Shown: positions 42,523 to 52,664, counted from the stretch's first letter. The stretch is DNA of 64,000 bases from Streptomyces sp. LHD-70 (GCF_031157275.1 NZ_JAVIFW010000005.1:248001-312000); one strand, 5' to 3'. Program-made: numbers and translations. Notes: generated from the letters alone by a model not told the origin.

Positions 42523-43785
42523 GTGAGCACTTTTCAGGCCCCCAAGGGCACGTACGACCTGATCCCACCGGACAGCGCCAGGTACCTCGCCGTGCGCGAG
42601 GCCATCGCCGCGCCGCTGAAGAACTCCGGCTACGGCTACATCGAGACGCCCGGTTTCGAGAACGTCGAGCTGTTCGCGCGCGGCGTCGGCGAGTCCACCG
42701 ACATCGTCACCAAGGAGATGTACGCCTTCGAGACCAAGGGCGGCGACAAGCTCGCGCTGCGCCCCGAGGGCACCGCTTCCGTGCTCCGCGCGGCCCTGGA
42801 GGCCAACCTGCACAAGGCGGGCAACCTCCCGGTCAAGCTCTGGTACTCGGGCTCGTACTACCGCTACGAGCGCCCGCAGAAGGGCCGTTACCGCCACTTC
42901 TCCCAGGTCGGCGCCGAGGCGATCGGGTCCGAGGACCCGGCCCTGGACGCCGAGTTGATCATCCTGGCCGACCAGGCGTACCGCGCGCTCGGCCTGCGGA
43001 ACTTCCGCATCCTGCTCAACTCCCTGGGCGACAAGGAGTGCCGTCCCGTCTACCGCGCGGCCCTGCAGGACTTCCTGCGCGGCCTCGACCTCGACGAGGA
43101 GACGCTGCGCCGCGCCGACATCAACCCGCTGCGCGTCCTCGACGACAAGCGGGCAGACGTGCAGAAGCAGCTGGTGGGCGCGCCGGTCCTGCGTGACTAC
43201 CTGTGCGACGCGTGCAAGACGTACCACGAGGAGGTGCGCGCCCTGATCACCGCGGCGGGCGTCGCCTTCGAGGACGACGAGAAGCTGGTGCGCGGCCTGG
43301 ACTACTACACGCGTACGACCTTCGAGTTCGTCCACGACGGCCTCGGCTCGCAGTCCGCGGTGGGCGGCGGCGGTCGCTACGACGGCCTGTCCGAGATGAT
43401 CGGCGGCCCCTCGCTGCCGTCCGTCGGCTGGGCCCTGGGCGTGGACCGTACGGTGCTCGCGCTTGAGGCGGAGGGCGTGGAGCTCGAACTCCCCCCCGCC
43501 ACCAGCGTGTTCGCGGTGCCGCTCGGCGAGGAGGCGCGCCGCGTCCTGTTCGGCGTCGTCACCGAGCTGCGCAAGGCGGGCGTCGCGGCCGACTTCAGTT
43601 ACGGCGGCAAGGGCCTCAAGGGCGCGATGAAGAACGCCAACCGCAGCGGCGCGCGGTACGCCATCGTGGCCGGCGAGCGCGACCTCGCCGAGGGCGTCGT
43701 CCAGCTCAAGGACATGGAATCGGGCGAGCAGGAGGCGGTCGCGTCCGATGCGATCGTCGAGGTGCTGAAGGCCAAGCTCGGCTAG
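42523..43785 (+). CDS. hisS: Histidyl-tRNA synthetase
   Basis: The 420-residue class II enzyme charges tRNA-His. It begins [13 protein letters not shown]. Motif 2 ([21 protein letters not shown]), the histidine-specific [14 protein letters not shown] and GGGGRYDGL, and motif 3 ([10 protein letters not shown]) are intact; a C-terminal anticodon domain follows. The start is GTG 42523. It follows the glyoxalase II-like gene after 13 bases and is probably co-transcribed. A strong hairpin (43799-43834) ends the unit. Confidence 0.97.
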   Translation: MSTFQAPKGTYDLIPPDSARYLAVREAIAAPLKNSGYGYIETPGFENVELFARGVGESTDIVTKEMYAFETKGGDKLALRPEGTASVLRAALEANLHKAGNLPVKLWYSGSYYRYERPQKGRYRHFSQVGAEAIGSEDPALDAELIILADQAYRALGLRNFRILLNSLGDKECRPVYRAALQDFLRGLDLDEETLRRADINPLRVLDDKRADVQKQLVGAPVLRDYLCDACKTYHEEVRALITAAGVAFEDDEKLVRGLDYYTRTTFEFVHDGLGSQSAVGGGGRYDGLSEMIGGPSLPSVGWALGVDRTVLALEAEGVELELPPATSVFAVPLGEEARRVLFGVVTELRKAGVAADFSYGGKGLKGAMKNANRSGARYAIVAGERDLAEGVVQLKDMESGEQEAVASDAIVEVLKAKLG

Positions 43786-43798
43786 AGCGTGCGGAGTT

Positions 43799-43834
43799 GA
43801 GGGCCCCGGGTGCGGAACGGCACCCGGGGCCCTC
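43799..43834 (+). terminator. Terminator of hisS
   Basis: A perfect 15-bp GC stem (43799-43813 against 43820-43834) with a 6-base loop starts 14 bases after the stop codon. Confidence 0.8.
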
Positions 43835-43874
43835 GCCGTTGCCGGGGTGCGCTCCGCTGCCTGATGATCTACGG

Positions 43875-44327
43875 ATGGACTCGGTTGAATCGGACGACCG
43901 CCTGGTGGGCCACTGGAGCAGCCTCCCGCTCTCGTACGGCGTCATGGAAGCCTCTGAGCTGGGCTTCCTCGGTGACGGGTGGGGGTGGAGCTCGTGGTTC
44001 AACGTCGGAGATCTGTGCGTCACGCGCTTCAGGTGGCGCTGCCCGGAACCGGGGGTCGTGGAACTTCGGGAGCAGTGGACCGTTGAGGGAACGCCCAGCG
44101 AGGCACCCGGATCCCCGAGGTTCGCCGCCGCGCAGCCTGCGAGGCGGGCGGGCGAGGTGACGCGGCATCGATACACCTTCGGTCCTGCCGAGCCGTACCC
44201 CGGAGCGGAGGCGCTGCCGGCGGTGCACTTCGAGGAGGACGTGGAGTTCTGCTCCGCGTTCGCCCGAGGAGCGGCGCAGATCCGGCGCGAGGACGACCCC
44301 ACCTACGGCCTGCTGCCCTATCCGTAG
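43875..44327 (+). CDS. Hypothetical protein (150 aa)
   Basis: The 150-residue protein starts at ATG 43875. It is acidic, with many aromatic residues and beta-strand patterns (GWGWSSWFNVGDLCVTRFRW, VVELREQWTVEG), and ends DPTYGLLPYP. No known motif, signal peptide or membrane span is seen. The composition (less Ala-rich, several Ser and Trp) differs from its neighbours, and it sits between two core genes, so it may be an accessory insertion. Coding is supported by G/C-rich third positions along its whole length. Confidence 0.65.
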   Translation: MDSVESDDRLVGHWSSLPLSYGVMEASELGFLGDGWGWSSWFNVGDLCVTRFRWRCPEPGVVELREQWTVEGTPSEAPGSPRFAAAQPARRAGEVTRHRYTFGPAEPYPGAEALPAVHFEEDVEFCSAFARGAAQIRREDDPTYGLLPYP

Positions 44328-44480
44328 GGCTTCGACGGCCACGGACGAGGCGGAGACCGCCCTTCCTTATGCCCATCGAACGGTGGACGCACAGCCTCGT
44401 GCGGCACAATGAGCGTGTCTGTGGGCCCTGTGACTCACCGGTCCTGATAGCCCCCCACTACTAGCGACGGAAACGGCGTG

Positions 44481-45122
44481 ATGAGCGAAACGATGTCTGC
44501 GAAGGACGGCGGCCCGGACGGTCGGGAGCAGGCGGACGCTCCCCGTTCTGTCGGCGGCAGCCGTGCGTTGGCGCTGTTGCTGGTGATCACCGGGGCCGCC
44601 GGTGTGCTCGCGGCCTGGGTCATCACGCTCGACAAGTTCAAGCTCCTCGAAGACCCGAACTTCACGCCCGGCTGCAGCCTCAACCCGGTGGTGTCCTGCG
44701 GCTCGATCATGGAGAGCGAGCAGGCGTCGGTCTTCGGCTTCCCCAACCCGATGCTGGGTCTCGTGACCTACGGGATCGTGGTGTGCGTCGGCATGAGCCT
44801 GCTGGCCCGGGCGCGGTTCCCGCGGTGGTACTGGCTGACGCTGAACGCCGGGATGCTGTTCGGCGTCGGCTTCTGCACCTGGCTGATGTACCAGTCGCTG
44901 TACAACATCAACGCCCTGTGCCTGTGGTGCTGCCTCGCGTGGGTCGCCACCATCGTCATGTTCTGGTACGTGACCGGGCACAACGTCCGGCACGGAATGC
45001 TGCCGGCGCCGGGCGGGCTGCGGACGTTCTTCGACGAGTTCACCTGGGTCCTGCCGGTGCTCCACATCGGCATCATCGGCATGCTGATCCTGACCCGCTG
45101 GTGGGACTTCTGGACCAGCTGA
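44481..45122 (+). CDS. Vitamin K epoxide reductase (VKOR) family membrane protein
   Basis: The 213-residue membrane protein has about five hydrophobic segments and the VKOR redox Cys set: the loop pair in CSLNPVVSCGSIM and the active-site CLWC within INALCLWCCLAW. Bacterial VKOR homologues reoxidise DsbA-like proteins to make disulfides in exported proteins, using a quinone. Extra Cys (CLWCC) follows the active pair. ATG 44481 is used; GTG 44478 immediately before it is possible. A partner DsbA gene is not adjacent; the DsbA-family protein at 6273-6791 appears cytoplasmic. Confidence 0.93.
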   Translation: MSETMSAKDGGPDGREQADAPRSVGGSRALALLLVITGAAGVLAAWVITLDKFKLLEDPNFTPGCSLNPVVSCGSIMESEQASVFGFPNPMLGLVTYGIVVCVGMSLLARARFPRWYWLTLNAGMLFGVGFCTWLMYQSLYNINALCLWCCLAWVATIVMFWYVTGHNVRHGMLPAPGGLRTFFDEFTWVLPVLHIGIIGMLILTRWWDFWTS

Positions 45123-45160
45123 CCTGGGCTTTCCTTCGGCCGACGACTGCGCGGGGAGCG

Positions 45161-45183
45161 TTGTCAGTGGGGTGACATAGGGT
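45161..45183 (+). promoter_or_regulatory. PafBC/RecA-NDp-type promoter motif of rarA
   Basis: TTGTCAGTG, 8 bases, TAGGGT: a full match to the consensus. The -10 ends 7 bases before GTG 45191, predicting a leaderless transcript. Confidence 0.85.
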
Positions 45184-45190
45184 CGTTCAC

Positions 45191-46648
45191 GTGGAGCCAG
45201 ACCTCTTTACCGCCGCAGCCGAAGAACGCCAGGAGAAGGACCCGGCGAGCAGCCCCCTGGCCGTGCGCATGCGCCCGCGCACGCTCGACGAAGTCGTGGG
45301 GCAGCAGCACCTGTTGAAGCCCGGCTCACCGCTGCGCAGACTCGTCGGCGAGGGCGGCGGAGGCCCGGCCGGACCCTCGTCGGTGATCCTGTGGGGCCCG
45401 CCCGGCACCGGCAAGACGACGCTCGCGTACGTCGTCTCCAAGGCGACGAACAAGCGCTTCGTAGAGCTCTCCGCGATCACCGCGGGCGTCAAGGAAGTGC
45501 GCGCCGTGATCGACGGCGCCCGCCGCGCCACCGGCGGCTTCGGCAAGGAGACCGTCCTCTTCCTCGACGAGATCCACCGCTTCAGCAAGGCCCAGCAGGA
45601 CTCCCTGCTGCCCGCGGTGGAGAACCGCTGGGTCACGCTCATCGCGGCGACGACGGAGAACCCGTACTTCTCGGTGATCTCCCCGCTCCTCTCCCGCTCG
45701 CTCCTCCTCACGCTCGAACCGCTCACGGACGACGACCTGCGCGCGCTGCTGCACCGCGCCATAGCCGAGGAGCGCGGACTCGGCGGCGCGGTCACGCTGC
45801 CGGCCGACGCCGAGGCGCACCTCCTGAGGATCGCCGGCGGCGACGCCCGCCGCGCCCTGACCGCCCTGGAGGCCGGGGCCGGCTCGGCGCTGTCCAAGGG
45901 CGAGCGGGAGATCACACTGCAGACCCTGGAGGAGTCGGTCGACCGCGCGGCGGTGAAGTACGACCGGGACGGCGACCAGCACTACGACGTGGCGAGCGCC
46001 CTGATCAAGTCCATCCGCGGTTCGGACGTGGACGCGGCGCTGCATTACCTGGCCCGCATGATCGAGGCGGGCGAGGACCCCCGGTTCATCGCCCGCCGCC
46101 TGATGATCTCCGCCTCGGAGGACATCGGCCTCGCCGACCCCACCGCGTTGCCGACAACGGTCGCCGCCGCCCAGGCCGTAGCCATGATCGGCTTCCCTGA
46201 GGCCGCACTGACGCTGAGCCACGCCACGATCGCCCTGGCCCTCGCCCCGAAGTCCAACGCCGCGACGACCGCGATCGGCGCGGCCCTCGAAGACGTACGC
46301 AAGGGGCTGGCCGGCCCCGTCCCGCCGCACCTGCGCGACGGCCACTACAAGGGAGCGGCCAAACTCGGCCACGCGCAGGGGTACGTATATCCGCACGACG
46401 TCCCGGGCGGCATCGCGGCCCAGCAGTACGCCCCGGACGCCATCCACGGCAAGCGCTACTACCAACCGACGCGGTACGGCGCGGAGGCGCGGTACGCGGA
46501 CGTGGCCGACCGGGTCCGCGAGCGCCTGCGCGGTGAGACCCGGCCCGAGAGACCGGCCCCGGGGAAGGGCCCGGGGGAGTCTGTGGGCAAGGCGGAACCC
46601 CAGGCGGAGCCCAAGGCCGGAACCGAGGAATCAGCCGACGCGCAGTAG
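45191..46648 (+). CDS. rarA: Replication-associated recombination protein RarA (MgsA)
   Basis: The 485-residue AAA+ ATPase acts at stalled forks. Walker A is [10 protein letters not shown], Walker B is [15 protein letters not shown], sensor 1 [18 protein letters not shown], and the C-terminal tetramerisation part has [15 protein letters not shown] and [12 protein letters not shown]. The last ~45 residues are Pro/Glu/Gly-rich. GTG 45191 is the start; no ribosome-binding site is seen, and the damage-type promoter would place the transcript start at or next to the GTG. Confidence 0.96.
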   Translation: MEPDLFTAAAEERQEKDPASSPLAVRMRPRTLDEVVGQQHLLKPGSPLRRLVGEGGGGPAGPSSVILWGPPGTGKTTLAYVVSKATNKRFVELSAITAGVKEVRAVIDGARRATGGFGKETVLFLDEIHRFSKAQQDSLLPAVENRWVTLIAATTENPYFSVISPLLSRSLLLTLEPLTDDDLRALLHRAIAEERGLGGAVTLPADAEAHLLRIAGGDARRALTALEAGAGSALSKGEREITLQTLEESVDRAAVKYDRDGDQHYDVASALIKSIRGSDVDAALHYLARMIEAGEDPRFIARRLMISASEDIGLADPTALPTTVAAAQAVAMIGFPEAALTLSHATIALALAPKSNAATTAIGAALEDVRKGLAGPVPPHLRDGHYKGAAKLGHAQGYVYPHDVPGGIAAQQYAPDAIHGKRYYQPTRYGAEARYADVADRVRERLRGETRPERPAPGKGPGESVGKAEPQAEPKAGTEESADAQ

Positions 46649-46802
46649 CCCGAGCCCAGGCCTGCGCTCGGCCCACGCGAGCACGCGCAACCGGACCGGT
46701 CGCCGCCCTGCTCGCCGTGGCTGCCGTACCACTACCGCAAGGCCTCGCGGATCTGCGGGCCAACCGGCCACCTGCCCCGACCAGCCGCCGGGGAAGGGGA
46801 GT

Positions 46803-47627
46803 TCAGTGCGCGGCGGCCTCGAAGAGCCGGTGCATCGCGCGCCGAAGACCGACCACGTCCCGTACCGGCTCGGGAAAGTCGAAGCGCGCGTCGAACGTCG
46901 CGCCGTCCCGCTCCCCGACGAACCGCACCCGCAGCCCGTACCGGTCCAGGGCCACCGGCACCGCGCGCCCCGGCAGTGAGGAGCGGTGGCCGAGCAGCGC
47001 GGTCAGCAGCTGCACCTGGTCCTCGTGGGCGGCGTGCAGATGCTGCAGCAGCTCCGCCTCGTACGGCGCCAGCGGGTCCGCGGCCGCCCGCGCGAACTCC
47101 TCCGGCTCCACGCTCTCGGCGCCCCACAGATCGTCCACCGAGGTCTCGCCGACCTCCAGGCGCAGCGTCATCCGCCCCGGCTCGGCGAGGCCCGGCGCCC
47201 GGGTCAGCCAGCCGGAGATCCAGGCGCGGCCCCGGATACGGTGGGGGACGGAGACCGGAGCGACGTCCGTGATCTCGAGCACGGCGGGCAGCTCGTCGTC
47301 CTGCGCGTGCGTCGCGGCCCGTACGACGGGGGAGTCGGCCGGGAAGACCAGGTAGACGTCGCCTTCGGGTCCGACCGTGCGCTCGTCCGCGACCAGGTGG
47401 TCGGGCAGGGCCCCGTGCACCCCCGGGGAGAGCAGCACTCCGGAGCATGTACTCTGTACGAGAGTTCGTGTGCGTTCGGCTGCTGACGGCATCCGGATGG
47501 TTTCAAGCCCGCTGGGACGCGGCTGACCACGATCTGATCGGACCTCCGTCATATCGATGCCCCTTTGAGTTGGCGTCGGTTTTTCTGTGCTGTCCGTGAC
47601 GTGACTGGTGTTCCCACGGCGAGACAT
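46803..47627 (-). CDS. DUF2470 protein, probably iron-regulated
   Basis: The 274-residue protein has a C-terminal DUF2470 domain (LLQHLHAAHEDQVQLLTALLGH, then VPVALDRYGLRVRFV), the region that in HugZ-type proteins contacts haem. The N-terminal two thirds are a split-barrel-like domain (VYLVFPADSPVVRAA, VLEITDVAPVSVPHRIRGRAW). A role in haem handling is a reasonable guess. ATG 47627 is chosen because AGGGAG stands 6 bases upstream; later in-frame ATGs (47552, 47492) lack this. An iron-box-like 19-mer lies at 47642-47660, 14 bases before the start. Confidence 0.87.
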   Translation of the reverse strand: MSRRGNTSHVTDSTEKPTPTQRGIDMTEVRSDRGQPRPSGLETIRMPSAAERTRTLVQSTCSGVLLSPGVHGALPDHLVADERTVGPEGDVYLVFPADSPVVRAATHAQDDELPAVLEITDVAPVSVPHRIRGRAWISGWLTRAPGLAEPGRMTLRLEVGETSVDDLWGAESVEPEEFARAAADPLAPYEAELLQHLHAAHEDQVQLLTALLGHRSSLPGRAVPVALDRYGLRVRFVGERDGATFDARFDFPEPVRDVVGLRRAMHRLFEAAAH

Positions 47628-47641
47628 GCGATCTCCCTTAG

Positions 47642-47660
47642 TAAGGTGAGCCTAACCTAA
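47642..47660 (-). promoter_or_regulatory. Iron box (DmdR/IdeR-type operator)
   Basis: Read on the minus strand: TTAGGTTAGGCTCACCTTA. It matches the iron-box consensus TTAGGTTAGGCTNACCTAA at all but one position. It lies between the divergent DUF2470 gene (14 bases away) and rpsD (23 bases away), overlapping the expected minus-strand promoter. Confidence 0.75.
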
Positions 47661-47683
47661 CCTATTTCGGAGGTCTGGAGAAC

Positions 47684-48298
47684 GTGCCTAACCAGTCGCG
47701 TCCCAAGGTCAAGAAGTCTCGTGCGCTCGGCATTGCCCTGACGCCGAAGGCCGTCAAGTACTTCGAGGCCCGTCCGTACCCGCCGGGCGAGCACGGCCGT
47801 GGCCGCAAGCAGAACTCGGACTACAAGGTCCGTCTGCTCGAGAAGCAGCGTCTGCGCGCGCAGTACGACGTGTCCGAGCGCCAGCTCGTCCGCGCCTACG
47901 AGCGCGCCGCCAAGACCCAGGGCAAGACCGGTGAGGCCCTGGTCATCGAGCTCGAGCGTCGACTCGACGCCCTGGTCCTGCGTTCGGGCATCGCCCGCAC
48001 CATCTACCAGGCCCGCCAGATGGTCGTCCACGGCCACATCGAGGTCAACGGCAAGAAGGTCGACAAGCCGTCCTTCCGCGTCCGTCCCGACGACGTCGTG
48101 ACCGTGCGCGAGCGCTCCCGCTCGAAGGTCCCCTTCCAGGTCGCGCGTGAGGGTGGCTACGACACCGAGGGCGAGACCCCGCGTTACCTCCAGGTCAACC
48201 TGAAGGCCCTGGCCTTCCGCCTGGACCGCGACCCGAACCGCAAGGAAATCCCGGTCATCTGCGACGAGCAGCTCGTCGTCGAGTACTACGCCCGCTGA
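47684..48298 (+). CDS. rpsD: 30S ribosomal protein S4
   Basis: The 204-residue primary 16S rRNA-binding protein has the S4 RNA-binding domain with [30 protein letters not shown]. The N terminus ([20 protein letters not shown] ...) lacks the four zinc-binding Cys of the C+ form, so this is a C- type S4. It starts at GTG 47684. Its promoter region is shared with the divergent DUF2470 gene and contains the iron-box-like 19-mer. In Streptomyces S4 is usually encoded away from the alpha operon, as here. Confidence 0.98.
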   Translation: MPNQSRPKVKKSRALGIALTPKAVKYFEARPYPPGEHGRGRKQNSDYKVRLLEKQRLRAQYDVSERQLVRAYERAAKTQGKTGEALVIELERRLDALVLRSGIARTIYQARQMVVHGHIEVNGKKVDKPSFRVRPDDVVTVRERSRSKVPFQVAREGGYDTEGETPRYLQVNLKALAFRLDRDPNRKEIPVICDEQLVVEYYAR

Positions 48299-48327
48299 TC
48301 CAGCAGGCGTAGCGCCCCAGCGCGCAC

Positions 48328-48372
48328 GGCCCGCCGCATCCCCGCCCTTCCCGGCGGAGGGAGCGGCGGGCC
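48328..48372 (+). terminator. Terminator of rpsD
   Basis: A 10-bp stem (GGCCCGCCGC / GCGGCGGGCC) encloses a 25-base loop with a further CCGCC/GGCGG stem. Confidence 0.6.
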
Positions 48373-48405
48373 TTCGCATGTACGGCCCGGAAACGGCGGC
48401 AACGG

Positions 48406-48494
48406 CCCGAAGCAACGGACGACGGCCCGGAGCAACGGGCGACGACTCGAAGCAACGGGCGACGGCTCGAAGCAGCGACGACGGCCCGGAGCGG
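48406..48494. repeat. 20-bp tandem repeats, about four copies
   Basis: Units start at 48406, 48426, 48446 and 48466, with a partial copy from 48485; the unit is close to CTCGAAGCAACGGGCGACGG, with 1-3 changes between copies. Spacing is uniform at 20 bases (last full copy 19). Confidence 0.85.
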
Positions 48495-48506
48495 CTGCGC
48501 CCGGAG

Positions 48507-48515
48507 TTATCCACA
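48507..48515 (+). promoter_or_regulatory. Perfect DnaA box before the DUF948-alaS group
   Basis: TTATCCACA, 91 bases before GTG 48607, directly after the 20-bp tandem repeats. Confidence 0.6.
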
Positions 48516-48606
48516 GGCGTACGGAGCGTGGGGCCCGGCGCGATAAGGTCGGACGACGACTTTCGAAGACCCCTTAGACCCCTAATGATCCAGGGAGCGG
48601 TGCGCA

Positions 48607-49071
48607 GTGACCGGTGGTGAGGTGGCCGGCATCCTGGTGGCGGTGTTCTGGGCGATCCTGGTCTCCTTCCTCGCCGTCGCACTGGTGAGACTGGCCCAGA
48701 CGCTCAAGGCGACCACCAAGCTTGTCGCGGATGTGACCGAACAGGCCGTTCCGCTGCTCGCGGACGCGTCCGCGACGGTCCGCTCCGCGCAGACCCAGCT
48801 CGACCGCGTCGACGCCATCGCCACGGACGTCCAGGAAGTCACCTCCAACGCCTCGGCCCTGTCGACCACCGTCGCCTCGACGTTCGGCGGCCCCTTGGTC
48901 AAGGTCGCCGCCTTCGGGTACGGAGTGCGCCGGGCCATCGGCCGCAAGGGAGCCCCCCAGGCGGATGACGTGCCCGCGAAGAGCTCCAGACGTACCGTGA
49001 TCGTGGGGCGAACGGTGCCTTCCTCCCGCCGGGGCAGGAGCAGCTGGGGCAACCGGAACAAGAAGGACTGA
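48607..49071 (+). CDS. DUF948 membrane-anchored coiled-coil protein
   Basis: The 154-residue protein has one N-terminal membrane helix (AGILVAVFWAILVSFLAVALV) followed by a long amphipathic helix with LAQTLKATTKLVADVTEQAV, the hallmark of the DUF948 family. The rest is helical with a basic tail. The family resembles chemotaxis-receptor-like coils without signalling motifs; function unknown. The start is GTG 48607. It heads the group DUF948-DUF6167-alaS-ruvX, in which the genes are 8 bases apart or overlap. Confidence 0.88.
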   Translation: MTGGEVAGILVAVFWAILVSFLAVALVRLAQTLKATTKLVADVTEQAVPLLADASATVRSAQTQLDRVDAIATDVQEVTSNASALSTTVASTFGGPLVKVAAFGYGVRRAIGRKGAPQADDVPAKSSRRTVIVGRTVPSSRRGRSSWGNRNKKD

Positions 49072-49079
49072 GGCCGCCG

Positions 49080-49400
49080 ATGTTCCGCCGTACGTTCTGG
49101 TTCACCGCAGGCGCAGCCGCCGGTGTGTGGGCCACCACCAAGGTCAACCGCAAGCTCAAGCAGCTGACCCCCGAAAGCCTCGCGGCCCAGGCCGCGAACA
49201 AGGCGATCGACGCCGGCCACCGCCTCAAGGACTTCGCGCTCGACGTCCGCGACGGCATGGTCCAGCGCGAGGCCGAACTGGACGACGCCCTGGGCCTGAA
49301 CGCCCCGGAGCTCCCCGAACTCCCGCCGCAGGCACGGATCGTGGCGATCGAGAACCACAACCACACGAAGTACTCGTACAACCGGAATGAGGACCACTGA
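49080..49400 (+). CDS. DUF6167-type small protein
   Basis: The 106-residue protein begins [22 protein letters not shown], a short hydrophobic segment that may anchor it to the membrane, followed by a helical region and an acidic end. It matches the small protein found before alaS throughout Streptomyces (annotated DUF6167). It starts 8 bases after the DUF948 gene, and its stop overlaps the alaS ATG (TGATG). No function is known. Confidence 0.82.
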   Translation: MFRRTFWFTAGAAAGVWATTKVNRKLKQLTPESLAAQAANKAIDAGHRLKDFALDVRDGMVQREAELDDALGLNAPELPELPPQARIVAIENHNHTKYSYNRNEDH

Positions 49401-52069
49401 TGGAGTCGGCTGAAATCCGCCGCCGCTGGCTGCGCTTCTTCGAAGAGCGTGGGCACACCGTCGTGCCGTCGGCGTCGCTGATCGCCGACGACCCGACGCT
49501 GCTCCTCGTCCCCGCGGGCATGGTGCCGTTCAAGCCGTACTTCCTCGGCGAGGTCAAGCCGCCCTTCGACCGCGCGACCAGCGTGCAGAAGTGCGTGCGC
49601 ACGCCCGACATCGAAGAGGTCGGCAAGACCACGCGGCACGGCACCTTCTTCCAGATGTGCGGCAACTTCTCCTTCGGCGACTACTTCAAGGAAGGCGCCA
49701 TCAAGTTCGCCTGGGAGCTGCTCACCAGCTCCGTGGCGGACGGTGGTTACGGCCTCGACCCCGAGCGGCTGTGGGTGACGGTCTACCTCGACGACGACGA
49801 GGCCGAGACCATCTGGCGCGAGAAGGTGGGCGTCCCCGCCGAGCGCATCCAGCGCCTCGGCAAGAAGGACAACTACTGGTCCATGGGCGTTCCCGGCCCC
49901 TGCGGCCCCTGCTCCGAGATCAACTACGACCGCGGCCCCGAGTTCGGCGTCGAGGGCGGCCCAGCCGTCAACGACGAGCGGTACGTGGAGATCTGGAACC
50001 TGGTCTTCATGCAGTACGAGCGGGGCGAGGGCAGCTCGAAGGACGACTTCGAGATCCTCGGCGACCTGCCCAGCCAGAACATCGACACCGGCCTCGGCCT
50101 CGAGCGCCTCGCGATGATCCTGCAGGGCGTGCAGAACATGTACGAGATCGACACCTCCCGTGTCGTGATCGACAAGGCCACTGAGCTGACCGGCGTGGCC
50201 TACGGCGCCGCCAAGGATTCGGACGTCTCGCTGCGCGTCGTCTCCGACCACATCCGGACGTCCGTGATGCTCATCGGCGACGGCGTCACCCCCGGCAACG
50301 AAGGCCGCGGCTATGTGCTGCGCCGCATCATGCGCCGCGCCATCCGCAACATGCGACTGCTCGGCGCCACCGGCCCGGTCGTCAAGGAACTCGTCGACGT
50401 CGTCGTCGAGACCATGGGGCAGCAGTACCCCGAGCTGGTCACCGAGGCCCAGCGCATCGAGACCGTCGCCCTCGCCGAAGAGGCCGCCTTCCTCAAGGCC
50501 CTCAAGGGCGGCACCAACATCCTCGACACCGCCGTCACCGAGACCAAGGCCGCCGGCCACACGGTCCTCCCCGGCGACAAGGCGTTCCTGCTCCACGACA
50601 CCTGGGGCTTCCCGATCGACCTCACCCTGGAGATGGCCGCCGAACAGGGCCTCTCCGTGGACGAGTCGGGCTTCCGGCGCCTGATGAAGGAGCAGCGGGA
50701 GCGCGCCAAGGCCGACGCCAAGGCCAAGAAGACCGGTCACGCCGACCTCTCCGCGTACCGCGAGATCGCCGACAACGCCGGCGCCACCGACTTCACCGGG
50801 TACTCCACGACCGAGGGCGAGTCGACCGTCGTCGGCCTGCTCGTCGACGGTGTGCCCTCGCCGGCCGCCGTGGAGGGCGACGAGGTCGAGGTCGTCCTCG
50901 ACCGCACCCCGTTCTACGCCGAGGGCGGTGGCCAGCTCGCCGACACCGGCCGCATCAAGCTCGGCACCGGCGCCGTCATCGAGGTCCGCGACGTCCAGCA
51001 GCCGGTGCCGGGAGTCTCCGTGCACAAGGGCTCCGTCCAGGTCGGCGAGGTCACCGTCGGCTCCTCCGGTTACGCCACCATCGACGTGAAGCGGCGCCGC
51101 GCCATCGCCCGCGCGCACAGCGCCACCCACCTCACGCACCAGGCGCTGCGCGACGCGCTCGGCCCGACCGCCGCCCAGGCCGGTTCGGAGAACTCGCCGG
51201 GCCGCTTCCGCTTCGACTTCGGCTCGCCCAACTCCGTGCCCGGCGCGGTGCTGACGGACGTCGAGCAGAAGATCAACGAGGTCCTCTCCCGCGAACTCGA
51301 CGTGCACGCCGAGGTCATGGGCATCGACGAGGCCAAGAAGCAGGGCGCCATCGCCGAGTTCGGCGAGAAGTACGGCGAGCGGGTCCGCGTCGTCACCATC
51401 GGCGACTTCTCCAAGGAGCTGTGCGGCGGTACGCACGTCCACAACACCGCCCAGCTGGGCCTGGTGAAGCTCCTCGGTGAGTCCTCCATCGGCTCGGGTG
51501 TGCGCCGCATCGAGGCCCTCGTCGGCGTCGACGCGTACAACTTCCTCGCCAGGGAACACACGGTCGTCGCCCAGCTCCAGGAGCTGGTCAAGGGCCGCCC
51601 CGAGGAGCTGCCGGAGAAGATCTCCACGATGCTCGGCAAGCTCAAGGACGCCGAGAAGGAGATCGAGAAGTTCCGCGCGGAGAAGGTCCTGCAGGCCGCC
51701 GGCGGTCTCGCCCAGGGCGCCAAGGACGTACGCGGGATCGCGCTCGCCACCGGCCAGGTGCCGGACGGCACGGGCGCCGACGACCTGCGCAAGCTGGTCC
51801 TCGACGTGCGCGGCCGCATCCCGGGTGACCGCCCGGCCGTCGTAGCGCTGTTCACCACGGCCAACGGCCGCCCGCTGACGGTGATCGCCACCAACGAGGC
51901 CGCCCGCGAGCGCGGCCTCAAGGCCGGCGACCTGGTCCGCACCGCGGCCAAGACCCTCGGCGGCGGAGGCGGCGGCAAGCCGGACGTCGCCCAGGGCGGC
52001 GGCCAGAACCCGGAGGCCATCGGCGAGGCGATCGCCGCCGTCGAGCGCCTCGTGGCCGAGACCGCGTAA
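49400..52069 (+). CDS. alaS: Alanyl-tRNA synthetase
   Basis: The 889-residue class II enzyme charges tRNA-Ala. Order: the catalytic core ([45 protein letters not shown]); the tRNA-recognition domain; the editing domain with HSATHLTH (H-x3-H) and CGGTHVHNT; and the C-terminal coiled coil and C-Ala domain ([15 protein letters not shown]). All metal-binding and editing residues seem present. The ATG overlaps the upstream stop, and its own stop overlaps ruvX (TAATG). Confidence 0.98.
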   Translation: MESAEIRRRWLRFFEERGHTVVPSASLIADDPTLLLVPAGMVPFKPYFLGEVKPPFDRATSVQKCVRTPDIEEVGKTTRHGTFFQMCGNFSFGDYFKEGAIKFAWELLTSSVADGGYGLDPERLWVTVYLDDDEAETIWREKVGVPAERIQRLGKKDNYWSMGVPGPCGPCSEINYDRGPEFGVEGGPAVNDERYVEIWNLVFMQYERGEGSSKDDFEILGDLPSQNIDTGLGLERLAMILQGVQNMYEIDTSRVVIDKATELTGVAYGAAKDSDVSLRVVSDHIRTSVMLIGDGVTPGNEGRGYVLRRIMRRAIRNMRLLGATGPVVKELVDVVVETMGQQYPELVTEAQRIETVALAEEAAFLKALKGGTNILDTAVTETKAAGHTVLPGDKAFLLHDTWGFPIDLTLEMAAEQGLSVDESGFRRLMKEQRERAKADAKAKKTGHADLSAYREIADNAGATDFTGYSTTEGESTVVGLLVDGVPSPAAVEGDEVEVVLDRTPFYAEGGGQLADTGRIKLGTGAVIEVRDVQQPVPGVSVHKGSVQVGEVTVGSSGYATIDVKRRRAIARAHSATHLTHQALRDALGPTAAQAGSENSPGRFRFDFGSPNSVPGAVLTDVEQKINEVLSRELDVHAEVMGIDEAKKQGAIAEFGEKYGERVRVVTIGDFSKELCGGTHVHNTAQLGLVKLLGESSIGSGVRRIEALVGVDAYNFLAREHTVVAQLQELVKGRPEELPEKISTMLGKLKDAEKEIEKFRAEKVLQAAGGLAQGAKDVRGIALATGQVPDGTGADDLRKLVLDVRGRIPGDRPAVVALFTTANGRPLTVIATNEAARERGLKAGDLVRTAAKTLGGGGGGKPDVAQGGGQNPEAIGEAIAAVERLVAETA

Positions 52070-52545
52070 TGACCGCAGAGATCCGTCGCGGTCGCCGCAT
52101 CGCGATCGACGTCGGGGACGCCCGGATCGGGGTCGCCTCGTGCGACCCCGACGGGATCCTCGCCACCCCGGTGGAGACCGTGCCGGGACGCGATGTCCCG
52201 GCCGCCCACCGTCGGCTCAAGGCGATCGTCGAGGAGTACGAGCCGATCGAGGTCGTCGTCGGGCTCCCGCGCTCCCTCAGCGGAGGCGAGGGCCCGGCCG
52301 CGGCCAAGGTGCGCGGCTTCGCACAGGAGCTCGCCCGCGGCATCGCGCCGGTTCCGGTGCGACTGGTGGACGAGAGGATGACCACAGTGACGGCCAGTCA
52401 GGGGCTGCGCGCCTCGGGCGTGAAGTCCAAAAAGGGCCGGTCCGTTATCGATCAGGCGGCCGCCGTGATCATCCTCCAACAGGCACTCGAGTCCGAACGG
52501 GCGTCAGGTAAAGCTCCGGGCGAGGGCGTCGAAGTGGTCATCTGA
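52069..52545 (+). CDS. ruvX: Holliday junction resolvase-like protein RuvX (YqgF)
   Basis: The 158-residue RNase H-fold protein has the family set IAIDVGDARIGVASCDP (first Asp), VVVGLPRSLSGGEGPAA (Glu-type position), VDERMTT and the final Asp in KGRSVIDQAAAVIILQ. YqgF proteins are pre-16S rRNA processing nucleases in E. coli; DNA junction cleavage was proposed in other bacteria. The ATG overlaps the alaS stop. mltG follows after 119 bases. Confidence 0.93.
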   Translation: MTAEIRRGRRIAIDVGDARIGVASCDPDGILATPVETVPGRDVPAAHRRLKAIVEEYEPIEVVVGLPRSLSGGEGPAAAKVRGFAQELARGIAPVPVRLVDERMTTVTASQGLRASGVKSKKGRSVIDQAAAVIILQQALESERASGKAPGEGVEVVI

Positions 52546-52664
52546 TCGCGATACGGTAACGTTCCGCGCGATGCGGCGGCGTTCGAACAACCGCCGCACA
52601 GCAAAGAGGCAGTCCGGCCGGGGCAGCGCCCGACGGCTCCGGCCTCGCGGCTCGTAGGGGATCG

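Larger units (their letters stand above)
48299..48606. other. 308-base gene-free stretch between rpsD and the DUF948 gene
   Basis: It contains the rpsD terminator hairpin, a 20-bp tandem repeat (48406-48494) and a perfect DnaA box (48507-48515), all listed separately. No open frame with coding character is seen. Confidence 0.8.

Noticed and set aside
48899..51559. 886-codon open frame antisense to alaS
   Set aside because: Mirror frame of alaS with no recognisable domain.
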